Below, one piece after another: positions 25,107 to 33,936 of a stretch of DNA of 64,000 bases (the first letter of the stretch is position 1; every line of letters begins with the position of its first letter). Below the pieces are notes generated by a model that worked only from the letters and a program-made list of their open reading frames with translations, ran no database searches and had not been told where the DNA came from. The DNA is from Haloplanus natans DSM 17983. Lineage in GTDB: Archaea > Halobacteriota > Halobacteria > Halobacteriales > Haloferacaceae. Location of the stretch: assembly GCF_000427685.1 (NCBI RefSeq), contig NZ_ATYM01000003.1, positions 186,001-250,000 of the forward strand, read 5' to 3'. Made by a program: the position numbers and the translations under genes.

Positions 25107-26330
25107 ATGATGCCGATCACGGACTTCCTGTCGTGTACGCGCGTGTTCAACGAGTTTGACTCGCTATCACCAGCACAACGGCGTCACGCCAAAACCTACG
25201 CCACAGGTCTTGTTGCGGCCAGCAACAAGACCGTGGCGGGCATCGCACGCGAAGTTCTCCCGGCCAACAGCAAACGCGCTCTCAACAAGTTCCTCACCGA
25301 GTACGACTGGGACGAACGGGAGTTCAATCACGAACGCCTCGAAGAACTCCAGAAACACGGTGAAACGCGCTGGTCGAAGGACGGCTACATCATACTCGAC
25401 GACACGATCACCGACAAAGCCGGGGACGAAGTCCCCGGAGTCGGTCGGTTCTACGATCACGCCGAAGGCGACACTGTCTGGGGCCAAGACCTCATCTACG
25501 CCTTCTACGCCGACGATAAAACCGCCTACCCACTCACCTTCCGCCTCTACGAAAAACAGGACGAAGACGACCAAGATCACGACACCAAGTACGATCTTGC
25601 CCGCGAAATCGTCACCGAACTCGAAGAAGAGGTAGGTGTGCCTGCGGACACCTACCTCTTCGACTCGTGGTTCGCCCACGACTCTGGACTCGTTGAACAC
25701 ATCGAATCCTACGGCAACGACTGGATCGGCCCGCTTCGGAGCAATCGCAAAGTGACCTACGGCGGCGAAGAGATCAGCGTCGATGCGCTGGCAGAGCGCA
25801 TCGACACGGTTGAGCGCGATATCGAGGACGACACCTACCACATCTGGACGAAGAAGCTTCCCGTCTCCCAACTGGGAGACGTGAAGCTGGTCGTCGCCGA
25901 GAAAGAGACCGACGAAGACGAAGAGAACCCGGTCAAATACCTCGCCACGAACAAAATCGACGCACCGACCGAGCACATTATTCGCTCCTATGGAATGCGC
26001 TGGCGCATCGAGACGTTCTTCGAGGACTCGAAGCAGGATCTCGGCCTAGGAGACTGCGAGATGCAGACCGACGAAGGTGCCAGTCGGCACTGGCACCTTC
26101 TGATGGCTGCCTACAGTCTTGTTCGTCTTGATCCTGAGTCGAGCGCCTTGGGGACGGTTCGCTCGAAGGCGTCATCGCTTCGAGCGAACCTCGAACACTC
26201 TCTGAAAGAAGCCGTCTACAACCTTCTCTCGTGGGTTCGAGACAACGATGATCGCGGTGTCGATGACCTTATGGAAGAAATCGACCACCTCTTCGTTCAC
26301 TCAACCGCCGACGCTAACGTGCAAAGCTGA
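25107..26330 (+). CDS. IS701-family transposase
   Basis: A 407-aa DDE transposase (start 25107 or the adjacent ATG at 25110). Motifs: WSKDGYIILDDTITDK with the first catalytic Asp, TYLFDSWFAH with the second Asp, and YGMRWRIETFFEDSKQDLGLG with the Glu. Length and order fit haloarchaeal IS701 members. The coding sequence contains at least seven strong internal hairpins, listed separately. The stop TGA is in the right terminal repeat. The antisense frame 25167-25976 is a shadow. Confidence 0.9.
   Translation: MMPITDFLSCTRVFNEFDSLSPAQRRHAKTYATGLVAASNKTVAGIAREVLPANSKRALNKFLTEYDWDEREFNHERLEELQKHGETRWSKDGYIILDDTITDKAGDEVPGVGRFYDHAEGDTVWGQDLIYAFYADDKTAYPLTFRLYEKQDEDDQDHDTKYDLAREIVTELEEEVGVPADTYLFDSWFAHDSGLVEHIESYGNDWIGPLRSNRKVTYGGEEISVDALAERIDTVERDIEDDTYHIWTKKLPVSQLGDVKLVVAEKETDEDEENPVKYLATNKIDAPTEHIIRSYGMRWRIETFFEDSKQDLGLGDCEMQTDEGASRHWHLLMAAYSLVRLDPESSALGTVRSKASSLRANLEHSLKEAVYNLLSWVRDNDDRGVDDLMEEIDHLFVHSTADANVQS
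25206..25232. repeat. 11-bp-arm hairpin in the IS701 transposase
   Basis: Arms GGTCTTGTTGC and GCAACAAGACC with a 5-nt loop, encoding GLVAASNKT. It is the first of a series within this gene; another with 8-bp arms (CCGGGGAC) and a 3-nt loop follows at 25418-25436. Confidence 0.9.
25626..25661. repeat. 14-bp-arm hairpin in the IS701 transposase
   Basis: Arms GAAGAGGTAGGTGT and ACACCTACCTCTTC with an 8-nt loop. It spans codons for EEVGVPADTYLF, immediately before the second catalytic Asp. Confidence 0.9.
25780..25806. repeat. 11-bp-arm hairpin in the IS701 transposase
   Basis: Arms GTCGATGCGCT and AGCGCATCGAC with a 5-nt loop. A further hairpin with a 9-bp inner stem (CGTCTCCCA) and a 6-bp outer stem after one mismatch follows at about 25856-25888. 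Confidence 0.9.
26073..26100. repeat. 12-bp-arm hairpin in the IS701 transposase
   Basis: Arms GAAGGTGCCAGT and ACTGGCACCTTC with a 4-nt loop, in codons for EGASRHWHLL just after the catalytic Glu region. Confidence 0.9.
26156..26190. repeat. 13-bp-arm hairpin in the IS701 transposase
   Basis: Arms GGTTCGCTCGAAG and CTTCGAGCGAACC with a 9-nt loop, near the 3' end of the gene. Confidence 0.9.
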
Positions 26331-26580
26331 GTTCATTAGCAATCTCGCCGTATCGAACAGGCTCGGTATGGTATATGACGTACAGAACCTGTGGGTTCCA
26401 CTTTCGAGAAAAGATTTCTACAGCGGACTTGAGATGGGGGAGGTCAGCATCGGTGCTAACTCGTCCACCCGAGGTTGGTGAGTTTATATACATTGTCAAC
26501 CTCCAGGTATATGTGTGCATGAATAAAAATTATCCGATCCCACCACGTAACATTACGGTTTGCTCCAAGCGCCTTGACGT

Positions 26581-26870
26581 CCCTCCGATCTAAAATGTGA
26601 GACTGTCACCTCGTTACCGCGATGCCATGACTAAGTGTGTCCAACAGCGTACGCACCGCTCATGCGGTGCGATAAACGTCTGTGACAGACTTCTGTAACA
26701 GATACTTAGTGACTATATTACAGCTCAAGCCGCAGACGGATCCCGGCAAACCATGTTCCGGTCTCTTATGTCGATTCGCACTTTTGATCCGCGCTACGCG
26801 ACGAGGCAGCCGTAGAATAGCGGTCGTCAAACCGACCGCTTCTTTACGTTCGATCAAGTGGTGCTGACTA
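26581..26870. other. Gene-free stretch with a candidate double-hairpin unit
   Basis: No gene is supported; a short minus-strand frame near 26660-26860 may be transposase debris. At 26652-26690 are a hairpin with 8-bp arms (CGCACCGC, 4-nt loop), a 6-nt gap ATAAAC, and a hairpin GTCTG-TGA-CAGAC. This is close to the layout of units 1-3 but has one longer loop and a short second stem. A further hairpin (arms GCGGTCG/CGACCGC) lies near 26820-26840. Confidence 0.35.
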
Positions 26871-27908
26871 ATGGCCGAGACCGACGAGGGGGGCTGGTGG
26901 TTGTTGCTTCCCTCTCAGCTCCGAGACCTCCCTGCGGATTTGGCTGTGACAGTGGGGTGGGTCCTCTTGACGACGCTCGCTGTATTTCTCCCGGGCGTCG
27001 AAGAAAGCGCCCTGCGCGTCGTGCTTGGGCTCCCCTATGTTCTGTTCGTGCCGGGGTACGCGTTCATCGCGGCGCTCTTTCCAGAGGCGGGGGACGGCGT
27101 GCGCGGCGAAGCCGCGGATACCGACGACGAGCGTGACTCGCAACGGCGGTCGGGTATTGACGGCATCGAGCGGGTTGCTCTCTCCTTCGGCCTGAGCATC
27201 GCCATCGTTCCGCTGCTCGGCTTGGTGTTGAACTTCACACCGTGGGGGATCCGACTCGTCCCGATCGTCGTCTCGGTGAGCGGCTTTACGATCATCATGT
27301 CGGCCGTCGCAGCCCGCAGACGGCTCGCCGTCCCGGAGGCGGAACGGTTCGCCGTGCCGTATCGGGCGTGGGCGGGTGCGGCTAAAGCCGAACTGCTTGA
27401 ACCCGAGACGCGAGGCGACGCGGTGCTGAACGTGCTCCTCGCCGTGAGCGTCGTGCTCGCAGTGTCGAGCGTCGGCTACGCGGTGGCCGTCCCGAAGCAA
27501 GGAGAGTCGTTCACGGAACTGTACCTCCTCACCGAGGGTGACGACGGCGAGTTGGTCGCCGACGGCTACCCGACCGAGTTCGAACGTGGTACAGGGAGCC
27601 CGATTGTCGTCGGGATCGGCAATCAGGAACACCGACCGGTCAACTACACGCTCGTCGTGGAACTCCAGCGCGTCACCGTCCAGAACAATTCGACACGGGT
27701 CGTCGCGGAGCGAGAGCTTCGCCGGTTCCAACCCCGAGTCGAGCACAACAAGACGTGGCATCGTCGACACGTCGTGACCCCGACGATGACCGGAGAGCGC
27801 TTACGGCTGGCGTATCTGTTGTACATCGGGGCAGCCCCGGCTGAGCCAACGCTCAACAACTCCTACCGCGAAGTGCATCTCTGGGTCAACGTAACGGCAC
27901 CGTCGTGA
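26871..27908 (+). CDS. DUF1616 membrane protein
   Basis: A 345-aa protein with paired N-terminal membrane helices (about residues 24-70), another pair (about 105-150), a fifth near 185-205, and an extracellular beta domain to the end with N-glycosylation-type sites (NYT, NNS, NKT, NNS). This is the DUF1616 layout, common in archaea and often near glycosylation or surface-protein loci. The function is unknown. It is convergent with the ABC transporter genes downstream, so not part of their operon. The start is the first ATG after the gene-free stretch. Confidence 0.85.
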   Translation: MAETDEGGWWLLLPSQLRDLPADLAVTVGWVLLTTLAVFLPGVEESALRVVLGLPYVLFVPGYAFIAALFPEAGDGVRGEAADTDDERDSQRRSGIDGIERVALSFGLSIAIVPLLGLVLNFTPWGIRLVPIVVSVSGFTIIMSAVAARRRLAVPEAERFAVPYRAWAGAAKAELLEPETRGDAVLNVLLAVSVVLAVSSVGYAVAVPKQGESFTELYLLTEGDDGELVADGYPTEFERGTGSPIVVGIGNQEHRPVNYTLVVELQRVTVQNNSTRVVAERELRRFQPRVEHNKTWHRRHVVTPTMTGERLRLAYLLYIGAAPAEPTLNNSYREVHLWVNVTAPS

Positions 27909-27957
27909 CACCAGCCCTACGCGCCGACCGACGCGCTCGCTCGTTCGTTCGGGTCAC

Positions 27958-29184
27958 TCACCCCGAGAGCACAGCGAGTGGTTCGAGTCCACGGACGCGC
28001 CAAGCGGCTGCCACGGCTGCTACGATAGCCATCACGACTGCAAGCCCGAAGCCGGCGGCGAAGACCCACGGAACGACGGAGACGACGCCCTCGAACCCGA
28101 CGACCCGAGAGACCACGGCGTTGAGGCCCTGAACGGCTGGGACTGCGACGAGGAGCCCGACCATACCACCCACCACACCGAGCATGAGTGCTTGGACGGT
28201 GATGATGCCCGCGAGCGTCACCGTTGACAGGCCGAGCGCTTTGAGTGCGGCAAAGGTCCGTCGCTGCTGTGCCACGACAGACAGTAGCAAATTGACTGTC
28301 AGGGCTGCACCGGCGAGGACGGCAAGGAGAATCAGGCTCGCGCCAGCCGCGAGCACGACGGCCTGTCGCCGCACCGTCTGTCTGAGTTGCTCTCGGTTCG
28401 TTCGAACCTCGTAGGCGGGATGTGCCCGTTCGATGTCGGCGGCCACCCGCGTTGGCTGTGCGCCATCGGCCAATCGAACCGGGATCATCGTCGCACGGTC
28501 GCTGCCGGTCGTCCCGGTAATCGTTTGAAGTTCGCTCAGATGGAGGACGACGACCGGACTCCCGAGGAACTGCGCGTACGCCCCCGAAGTGCCGACGATC
28601 CGGAACTCGTGCTGTCGGGCGCTGGCGAGCGTCCCGCCGATGTACAGCGTGTCGTTCACCCCCACGCCGTACCGATCGGCGAGACGTGGGTCGATGACCA
28701 CCTGATGTGTCATGGTCCCGTTGTACGTCCCGTTGGCGTAGTGCTGGTCATACCGAGTGAATCCGTGGCCCGATTGGATACGGGCGCCGGAGTTTGCCGG
28801 CCCTCCGACGCCGATCACCGTCTCGAACGACGACCGATTTGGTGAGACATAGACGGTCTGGAAAGCCAACGCTCTGGCGGTCGAGATGTCGTCGCGGCCG
28901 CGCAACTCCGCGGCGACGGTGTGGGCCTCGACCAGCCCGTTTTCGACGCCGCCGACGGTCCCGGGCGCGAACTCGAGGGGGCCACCCGTCACCCAGAGGT
29001 CGCGCCCGGCGGCGTCGAACTTCTGCTCACCGGTTTCGATCACGCCGAGGCCGACGCTGGCGAGCAGGACGGCCGCAAGTACGGCAAGGGCTATCCCACC
29101 GACAGCGAGTACGGTCCGCGTTCGGTCAGCAGTGAGCTGTGCCCACGCGAGCCCGATCCAAGCACGAGGGCCGGCGAGCGTCAC
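27958..29184 (-). CDS. ABC transporter permease, MacB/FtsX-like (second)
   Basis: A 408-aa permease from a GTG that overlaps the stop of the upstream permease (GTGA). One N-terminal membrane helix, a large extracellular MacB-type periplasmic-core-like domain (about residues 50-270), then three C-terminal helices in the FtsX arrangement. Together with the two genes upstream it makes a MacB/LolCDE-like system, which moves substrates by mechanotransmission at the membrane rather than through a pore. The substrate is unknown. Confidence 0.88.
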   Translation of the reverse strand: MTLAGPRAWIGLAWAQLTADRTRTVLAVGGIALAVLAAVLLASVGLGVIETGEQKFDAAGRDLWVTGGPLEFAPGTVGGVENGLVEAHTVAAELRGRDDISTARALAFQTVYVSPNRSSFETVIGVGGPANSGARIQSGHGFTRYDQHYANGTYNGTMTHQVVIDPRLADRYGVGVNDTLYIGGTLASARQHEFRIVGTSGAYAQFLGSPVVVLHLSELQTITGTTGSDRATMIPVRLADGAQPTRVAADIERAHPAYEVRTNREQLRQTVRRQAVVLAAGASLILLAVLAGAALTVNLLLSVVAQQRRTFAALKALGLSTVTLAGIITVQALMLGVVGGMVGLLVAVPAVQGLNAVVSRVVGFEGVVSVVPWVFAAGFGLAVVMAIVAAVAAAWRVRGLEPLAVLSG

Positions 29185-30410
29185 CGCGAGAGCACCTCCA
29201 GGGCCGGAACGCGACGATACAGCCAGACGGGATAGAGCGCCGCGACGATGCCGATCCCCAGTGCGATCGCGACGCCGTAGCCGAGCAGTCGCGGATCGAC
29301 GAGCGCGGGCGCCACGCCGAGGTACTGCCCCGAGACGAGGTTCACGGCTTCGATGCCGAGGACGCCGAGGCTCACGCCGAGGACGCCACCCACGACCGTG
29401 ATACTCAGTGTCTCGACGAGGACGAGCACGGTTACGGACCGCGCACTATACCCGAGTGCCGTGAAGACGGCAAGCGTCTCGCGGTCGCTCAGCAGTTCCA
29501 GTCCCATCATCGTCGCGACGAAGAGGACGCCCACCACGACGCTCGTCACGAAGGCGGCGAGGGCAATGGCCAGCGGAAGACTGGAAAGCGAGGCCGTCTG
29601 TGAGAGCCCGGTCCGCGTCACGACTGTCGTCCCCGGATAGACGGCTTCGATATCCGATTGGACGCTCGGATCGGTCGTGCTCACGAGCAACTGACTGGCG
29701 GCATCGCCCGACGTCGCCCCCGAAATCGTCTGGAGCTCTGACAGATGAACGATCACGACCGGAACCGGTCCGACACCCGTTGAGACGTCGTTCTCGGCGA
29801 CGCGACGCACGGTCAGCGTCCGCGCCGTGTCGCCCGTTTCGACGTCGAGTGTGGCCGCGCGCTGGACGTCGAGCACCTCGGCCGTTGCACCACTGATGAC
29901 CGCCTCACCAGTCCATGGGCCACTGTACGTCCCGTTGGCGTAGTGTGGGTCGCCGGAGGTGAGACCGCGGGTCGAGAGACCGGCAACGGTTCGTGGCGTC
30001 TCGGGGACGACGATACCCAGCGCAAGCACGTACGCCCCCTCACCGCCCCCGTTGGTGACGCGTATCAAACTGGTTTCGACTGGCGTCGCGTACTCGATGC
30101 GGTCGTCGCGCGTGAGGCGCGTGCTGGCCGCGTGAACGTTGCCGAGCTTGGGGCCCTGCACGGAGGCGGCGATCGCTGTCGGCGTCGTGGCGTCCGGTAC
30201 TACCCAGTAGTCGACGTCCTCGCTCTGGATAGCGGACTGTGACGCCAGCCCGAGTGCAATCCCGGAGACGGTCGTCATGAGCGCGATCGTGACGGTAACA
30301 GCAGCGACGGCCGCGAGAAGCCCACCCGAGGTATTCGTCGTCAGGCGGGCTCGAATCCGACGAACGCCGATTGTCGTAAGTCCGTACAGCCGAGTGAAAC
30401 GCCTACGCAT
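29181..30410 (-). CDS. ABC transporter permease, MacB/FtsX-like (first)
   Basis: 409 aa from the ATG at 30410, which overlaps the last bases of the ATPase gene; the frame upstream to 30431 is unlikely to be used. It has the same plan as the next permease: N-terminal helix ([20 protein letters not shown] region), extracellular core domain, and three FtsX helices near the C terminus. Two different permeases with one ATPase suggest a heterodimeric membrane part, as in LolCE. Overlapping ends indicate a single transcript with 27958-29184. Confidence 0.88.
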   Translation of the reverse strand: MRRRFTRLYGLTTIGVRRIRARLTTNTSGGLLAAVAAVTVTIALMTTVSGIALGLASQSAIQSEDVDYWVVPDATTPTAIAASVQGPKLGNVHAASTRLTRDDRIEYATPVETSLIRVTNGGGEGAYVLALGIVVPETPRTVAGLSTRGLTSGDPHYANGTYSGPWTGEAVISGATAEVLDVQRAATLDVETGDTARTLTVRRVAENDVSTGVGPVPVVIVHLSELQTISGATSGDAASQLLVSTTDPSVQSDIEAVYPGTTVVTRTGLSQTASLSSLPLAIALAAFVTSVVVGVLFVATMMGLELLSDRETLAVFTALGYSARSVTVLVLVETLSITVVGGVLGVSLGVLGIEAVNLVSGQYLGVAPALVDPRLLGYGVAIALGIGIVAALYPVWLYRRVPALEVLSR

Positions 30411-31146
30411 CGTCGACGATACGCCCGTCACGGAGGCGGATCACGCGGTCGGTCCGCGCCAGCGCTTGGTCGTCGTGCGAGGCGAGGACGACCGCACACG
30501 CGTCTGTCGCCTCGTCAACCACGTCAAGGACGCGCGCGCCCGTCTCCGTGTCGAGTTCGCCCGTCGGTTCGTCGGCAATAAGCAGGGCTGGCTCCGTGAC
30601 CAATGCCCGGGCAATAGCGACCCGTTGTTGCTCGCCCCCACTCAGTTCTCCTGGCGCGTGCGTAGCCCGATCACCGAGCCCGACGCGGTCGAGCAGGGTG
30701 TCGGCCCGACGGTGACGCTCGCGCTTCCGGACGCCATGCTCGACGAGCGGCAGAGCGACGTTACCACGCGCGGAAAGCGATGGAACGAGATGGAACCGCT
30801 GGAAGACGATGCCGACGTGCTCGAGTCGGAGCGCTGCGCGCTCGCGCTCCGAGAGGGCCCTGGTATCGATGCCGTGGATGGCTACCGTGCCGCGAGTCGG
30901 GACATCGAGTCCGGCAAGCAGATACAACAGCGTCGACTTGCCGCTGCCACTCGGTCCGGACACCCCGACGAACTCCCCAGAGTCGATAGCAAGCGAGACG
31001 GCATCGAGGGCGGTGACGGTGGGCTGTTGCCTCCTCTTCAGTACCGGGTCGGTGCCGCGGGTGTACGTCCGAGTCACCTCGTCGCACCTGACGACTGGCG
31101 CGTCGGGCGCGGACGCCGCCGTGTGAGTGGTCGATCGGTTTGCCAT
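30403..31146 (-). CDS. ABC transporter ATP-binding protein, LolD/MacB-like
   Basis: 247 aa from the ATG at 31146 (the frame stays open to 31158). Walker [17 protein letters not shown], signature [15 protein letters not shown], Walker [13 protein letters not shown] and the switch His in VLASHDD are all present. It powers the two FtsX-type permeases encoded next and is first in the operon. A TATA-like block (ACATATATG near 31181-31189) lies about 35 bases upstream of the ATG. Confidence 0.9.
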   Translation of the reverse strand: MANRSTTHTAASAPDAPVVRCDEVTRTYTRGTDPVLKRRQQPTVTALDAVSLAIDSGEFVGVSGPSGSGKSTLLYLLAGLDVPTRGTVAIHGIDTRALSERERAALRLEHVGIVFQRFHLVPSLSARGNVALPLVEHGVRKRERHRRADTLLDRVGLGDRATHAPGELSGGEQQRVAIARALVTEPALLIADEPTGELDTETGARVLDVVDEATDACAVVLASHDDQALARTDRVIRLRDGRIVDDA

Positions 31147-31180
31147 GCGGAAGGGCACTTTTCGTATGTGCCGTCCGCCA

Positions 31181-31190
31181 ACATATATGC
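31181..31190 (-). promoter_or_regulatory. Probable TATA box of the ABC transporter operon
   Basis: CATATATG stands out in GC-rich DNA. Transcription starting about 27 bases downstream would begin close to the ATG at 31146, a near-leaderless arrangement normal for haloarchaea. Confidence 0.45.
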
Positions 31191-31323
31191 TCTGCCTCGT
31201 GGCGACGCGTCACTCGCGAGTCGAGACAGAGCGAAAGTCCACAGCGAGAGCCGGGACACGGCTCTCCCGGTGCTGTCGCTCGCGCAGGGACCGGCGTCCG
31301 GCCGTCGGTGTCCGGAAGTGCCC

Positions 31324-31431
31324 TTACCGAATGGTTTTCGAACCGCAATCGGGACAACGGGTGAGCTTCTCGCTCTCACGGACGAGATCGTCCCGACCGC
31401 AGTTGAGGCAGATGCGAACGTTCGAACGCAT
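31324..31431 (-). CDS. 35-aa zinc-ribbon protein
   Basis: MRSNVRICLNCGRDDLVRES, then a CPDCG motif and the end GSKTIR. Two CxxC knuckles 15 residues apart form a rubredoxin-like zinc ribbon and account for nearly the whole protein. Haloarchaea make many such zinc-finger microproteins, some with regulatory roles; the partner of this one is unknown. It stands alone between the ABC operon and IS debris. Confidence 0.65.
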   Translation of the reverse strand: MRSNVRICLNCGRDDLVRESEKLTRCPDCGSKTIR

Positions 31432-31499
31432 TGATGCTCTAGCTGTTAATAGAGAGTGAGTCAGGTAAAATGGCTTCGTGTTTCATAGAGATTGCGAGG

Positions 31500-32141
31500 C
31501 GGATACCCCGACCCTTGAGCTCGGGGATGAAGCCGACAACCGATGACACAAACCACGCACGATGGCAAGGCCGACTCCCCCACATCTAAATAAATATCTT
31601 TACCAATAATAATAAACGTCGTCCGCAACATCCAGCTAAAGCTTGACGTTCCCGAGGACGCTCACAGCGTTCTCGATGAGACGTTCGAGCAATTCCAATA
31701 GGCGGCCCAACACGTCGCTGAGGCTGGATGGAGCGACGACCCCACGGAGATCGAGGACATCAAAAACGCGCTCCACGAACAAACCTACACAGCGGTTCGA
31801 GAGCAGACCAGTCTGCAAGCCAGTCTCGTCCAATCCGCCCGCAACCTTGCTGCCGACGCACTCAGCAACTGCAAAGACCGAATCCTCGACGACGGTCACA
31901 GCGGTGCAGTCACGGCGAGTGCGGGTTCACGCACGAGGACAACTGCACTGGTGACGAGGTCGAGTGCCTGAAGTGTGGAAGGGAACTCCACGCGGATTAT
32001 AACGCCGCTCGGAATATCGGGTGGCGTCTTGTCCAGGACTGGCTCAAGTCTGGTGCTGGACGGGCCACCAGTCAACTGGCCTTCAAGTCAGGGACGCTGA
32101 ACGCGAACGGCGATTACACGCCTTCCGCCTTGCGCGGATAG
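31500..32141 (+). pseudogene. tnpB: Internally deleted TnpB (IS1341 type)
   Basis: From about 31618 the frame encodes a TnpB N terminus (VRNIQLKLDVPEDAHSVLDE, a TAG after EQFQ, then AAQHVAEAGW...). At about 31910 it jumps, in a different frame, to a TnpB C terminus (HGECGFTHEDNCTGDEVECL, KCGRELHADYNAARNIG, ending SALRG). The RuvC core between these is missing. The left-end hairpin (CCCCGA/TCGGGG, 31506-31526) and right-end hairpin (32161-32183) remain, so this is a decayed element shortened by internal deletion. It may still be mobilised in trans or supply an omega-RNA. Confidence 0.75.
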
Positions 32142-32160
32142 AGCGGGCGTCCACTGACAA

Positions 32161-32183
32161 GCCTCGGGGCTTGACCCCGAGGC
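32161..32183 (+). repeat. Intact right-end hairpin of a tnpB element
   Basis: Arms GCCTCGGGG and CCCCGAGGC around CTTGA. This is the uninterrupted form of the hairpin that is split by double-hairpin unit 2 near 7180-7260. Similar hairpins occur near 4634-4652. Confidence 0.7.
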
Positions 32184-32228
32184 GGTTGACGATAGCAAGC
32201 ATCAATGGCCGACGGGAGCCATACGTCC

Positions 32229-32410
32229 TGACATCCTCCCGATAGCCACAACAGGAGGTCGTTCGAGTGTCTGCAATGCAGAGACGAGCACCACGCGGAC
32301 TACAGCGCGAGCGAGGGCATCGGCTTCCGGTATCTCTGTCGTCGGCAAAACGCAGGCGACGGACGCACCGGTAGGTGCTGCGCCAAATCGGGGGACGCTG
32401 AACGTGAGTA
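32229..32410 (+). pseudogene. Right-end scar and TnpB C-terminal fragment
   Basis: TGACATCCTCCC at 32229-32240 is followed by codons for FECLQCRDEHHADYSASEGI and about 25 further residues, which resemble the zinc ribbon and RuvC-III region (HADYNAARNIG) of haloarchaeal TnpB. The fragment is short and frame-damaged. Confidence 0.55.
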
Positions 32411-32468
32411 GGGAGTACCCGCTCGCTACCGATGGCTTGAACCGGAGTCCACGCGGAAGCCCGCGGCT

Positions 32469-32984
32469 TTACTCGTGGGGAGCTTCCGCGCTGAGTCTGA
32501 ACTCCGTAATCCGATGCTTACGGTGGCGCTCGACGGTCTCGACGGCAAAGGGGAGTTGGAACTCCTCGGTGTGCGCCTCGCATCGAACTACGACGGTGTC
32601 GTCGCCTACCGTCCACTCCAGCTCGGCGTCGTCCCCCTCAACCACGATGGTGGCCGCCGAGCCGCCGTCGTCGTACTGTCTGACGAGCGGCGGCTCGTCC
32701 GCGAGCAGTTCGTTGAGGCTGACGCCCCGACGCTCTGCCTGCTTCAGCAGCCGGTTGAGCCGCTTCATTCTTCGCCGTGCTGCGAACTTCTCTCGACCGC
32801 GTAGGCCCTCCGAGTCGCGGTCAGCACTCAAGCTGCTGTTCGGACGCCGTCGCTGTCGTCGCGGCCGTGGCGCTGGGCGCCGGGCGATCGATCGCCGTTG
32901 GACGGTTTGCTCGATATCAAACTCGAAGTCGGTGTTGTCGACCGCCTGGAGCAGTCGCACGATGTTCCCTAGTAATTTATCCAT
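32469..32984 (-). CDS. GvpH/Hsp20-like protein outside the gas-vesicle cluster
   Basis: 171 aa from the ATG at 32984. The first part (MDKLLGNIVRLLQAVDNTDF, then EFDIEQTVQRR) parallels GvpH at 49996-50553 (LLQKLRTLLGELAS ... DYQYDVSIGLRR). A basic Arg/Pro linker follows, then a beta-sandwich-like end (ATIVVEGDDAELEWTVGDD ... ITEFRL) that resembles the Hsp20-type end of GvpH. GvpH is a small-heat-shock-like chaperone for gas-vesicle assembly. Similarity is by pattern and modest, so a stand-alone alpha-crystallin-type protein is the safer description. The 5' extension to 33326 looks non-coding. Confidence 0.5.
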   Translation of the reverse strand: MDKLLGNIVRLLQAVDNTDFEFDIEQTVQRRSIARRPAPRPRRQRRRPNSSLSADRDSEGLRGREKFAARRRMKRLNRLLKQAERRGVSLNELLADEPPLVRQYDDGGSAATIVVEGDDAELEWTVGDDTVVVRCEAHTEEFQLPFAVETVERHRKHRITEFRLSAEAPHE

Positions 32985-33936
32985 GGATTCGTCTGACACT
33001 GCTAGCTGCGTGCACGCTACTCGCCGTCCCCCCTCCTGTGCCCGTTTCACCCTTTGACCGCGGCACCAGCACGGGTAACTGGGAGGCGCTCCGGCCTCGG
33101 GCCGTAGGATCGCCTGCTCGGTCACGATCGGGATCTCCGCCCGGGAAGCAGTTGTCTGCCACGTGCACACCCCGTGAGCCGTGTCTGCCCGACGGACTGT
33201 CTCGATCCGGTGACCCACCGAGTGAGACGACTGCTTCGGTCGCGCCGCATCAACGTAAGGGGAAACGTTCATCGGTGGGACAAGACAGAGATTGGCTCCG
33301 CAGTCTAATAATTGTTTACATAACACGAGTCTGGCCCAAATACCACTTTCGGCGGTTCAGGGGACCTGTAGCTGCGTCTTGAACGTTGGCACGTCCGATC
33401 GCACGGCTACCAGTCGATGCAGTCGGTCGCGACTCCACAGGAACGACGACTGTGTTCAAGTTATCTCCGAAACAGGCACTAACACCTGCCGTTCAGGGTG
33501 ACATCCTCGCCGCGCTAAAGGGCGACGCTTCCCGAGGTTCCGATGTTGCTCCGGTCACTTCCGATGGTTGGGAATCTAAGGTTTGTGACCGACGGCACTG
33601 GCGGTGCCACGCTACCGATACTCGTCCCTGGCGTGGGGTAGCGAGTTATCTGGTTGTTTTGTGTCGGTCGGCGCGGTCGGCTCACTGTTTTGATTTCGGC
33701 TCTCGCCGTGGCAGACACCGAGTCAACTGCCAGTTTTCCGCGCATATCCATTGATATGACGCGATGGGATCTGAACCTTCGCCATGCACAGTGAAAGTAA
33801 CCGAAGACGGGCGCTGTATCCCCGCGCTGAAGCGCGAGGTTTTAGCGCCCTTCACCGCAGTACATAAGGACCGTGTCGTCATATATACCCATACCCAGAA
33901 ACAACTAAGTCAAGTCAGAGTGTCAACGAAACCGAA
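32985..33936. other. Gene-poor stretch with IS605-type debris
   Basis: No reliable gene in about 950 bases. TGACATCCTCGC at 33499-33510 is a right-end scar. The minus-strand sequence near 33510-33750 (ENWQLT, VAPPVPSV) is too damaged to assign but may be a tnpB 3' stump. A TATA-like block (TCATATATACC, about 33878-33888) precedes the gene at 33937 and is its likely promoter. Confidence 0.4.

Larger units (their letters stand above)
25055..26331 (+). mobile_element. IS701-type insertion sequence with 16-bp inverted repeats and 7-bp target duplication
   Basis: 1277 bp. The termini CTCAGCTTTGCACGTT are exact inverted repeats. TTCATTA occurs at 25048-25054 and again at 26332-26338, a 7-bp direct duplication of the target. 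It carries one transposase gene whose stop codon lies inside the right inverted repeat. Clean ends and an intact gene indicate recent insertion. Confidence 0.92.
24322..26520 (-). pseudogene. HTH-receiver-HalX response regulator split by an IS701-type element
   Basis: The 5' part lies at about 26520-26332 and the 3' part at 25047-24322. Removing the IS and one copy of the 7-bp target duplication joins an HxlR-like winged helix (SAVEIFSRKWNPQVLYVIYH ... RYGEIANEL, then DISSKMLSKTLSELLDRGLI). A linker helix, a receiver domain with phospho-acceptor Asp in YVILDRRLPG, and a C-terminal HalX domain (ARRGLTDVKREYLATRS) follow. HalX receivers are haloarchaeal signal outputs whose kinase partner cannot be seen here. 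The 3' fragment could start at an internal Met (25029), leaving a receiver-HalX protein without its HTH. The native start is uncertain (26520 or 26493). Confidence 0.85.

Noticed and set aside
32985-33326. N-terminal extension of the GvpH-like protein
   Set aside because: The segment is rich in Cys, Trp and Pro with no domain character, unlike the acidic or basic host proteins.
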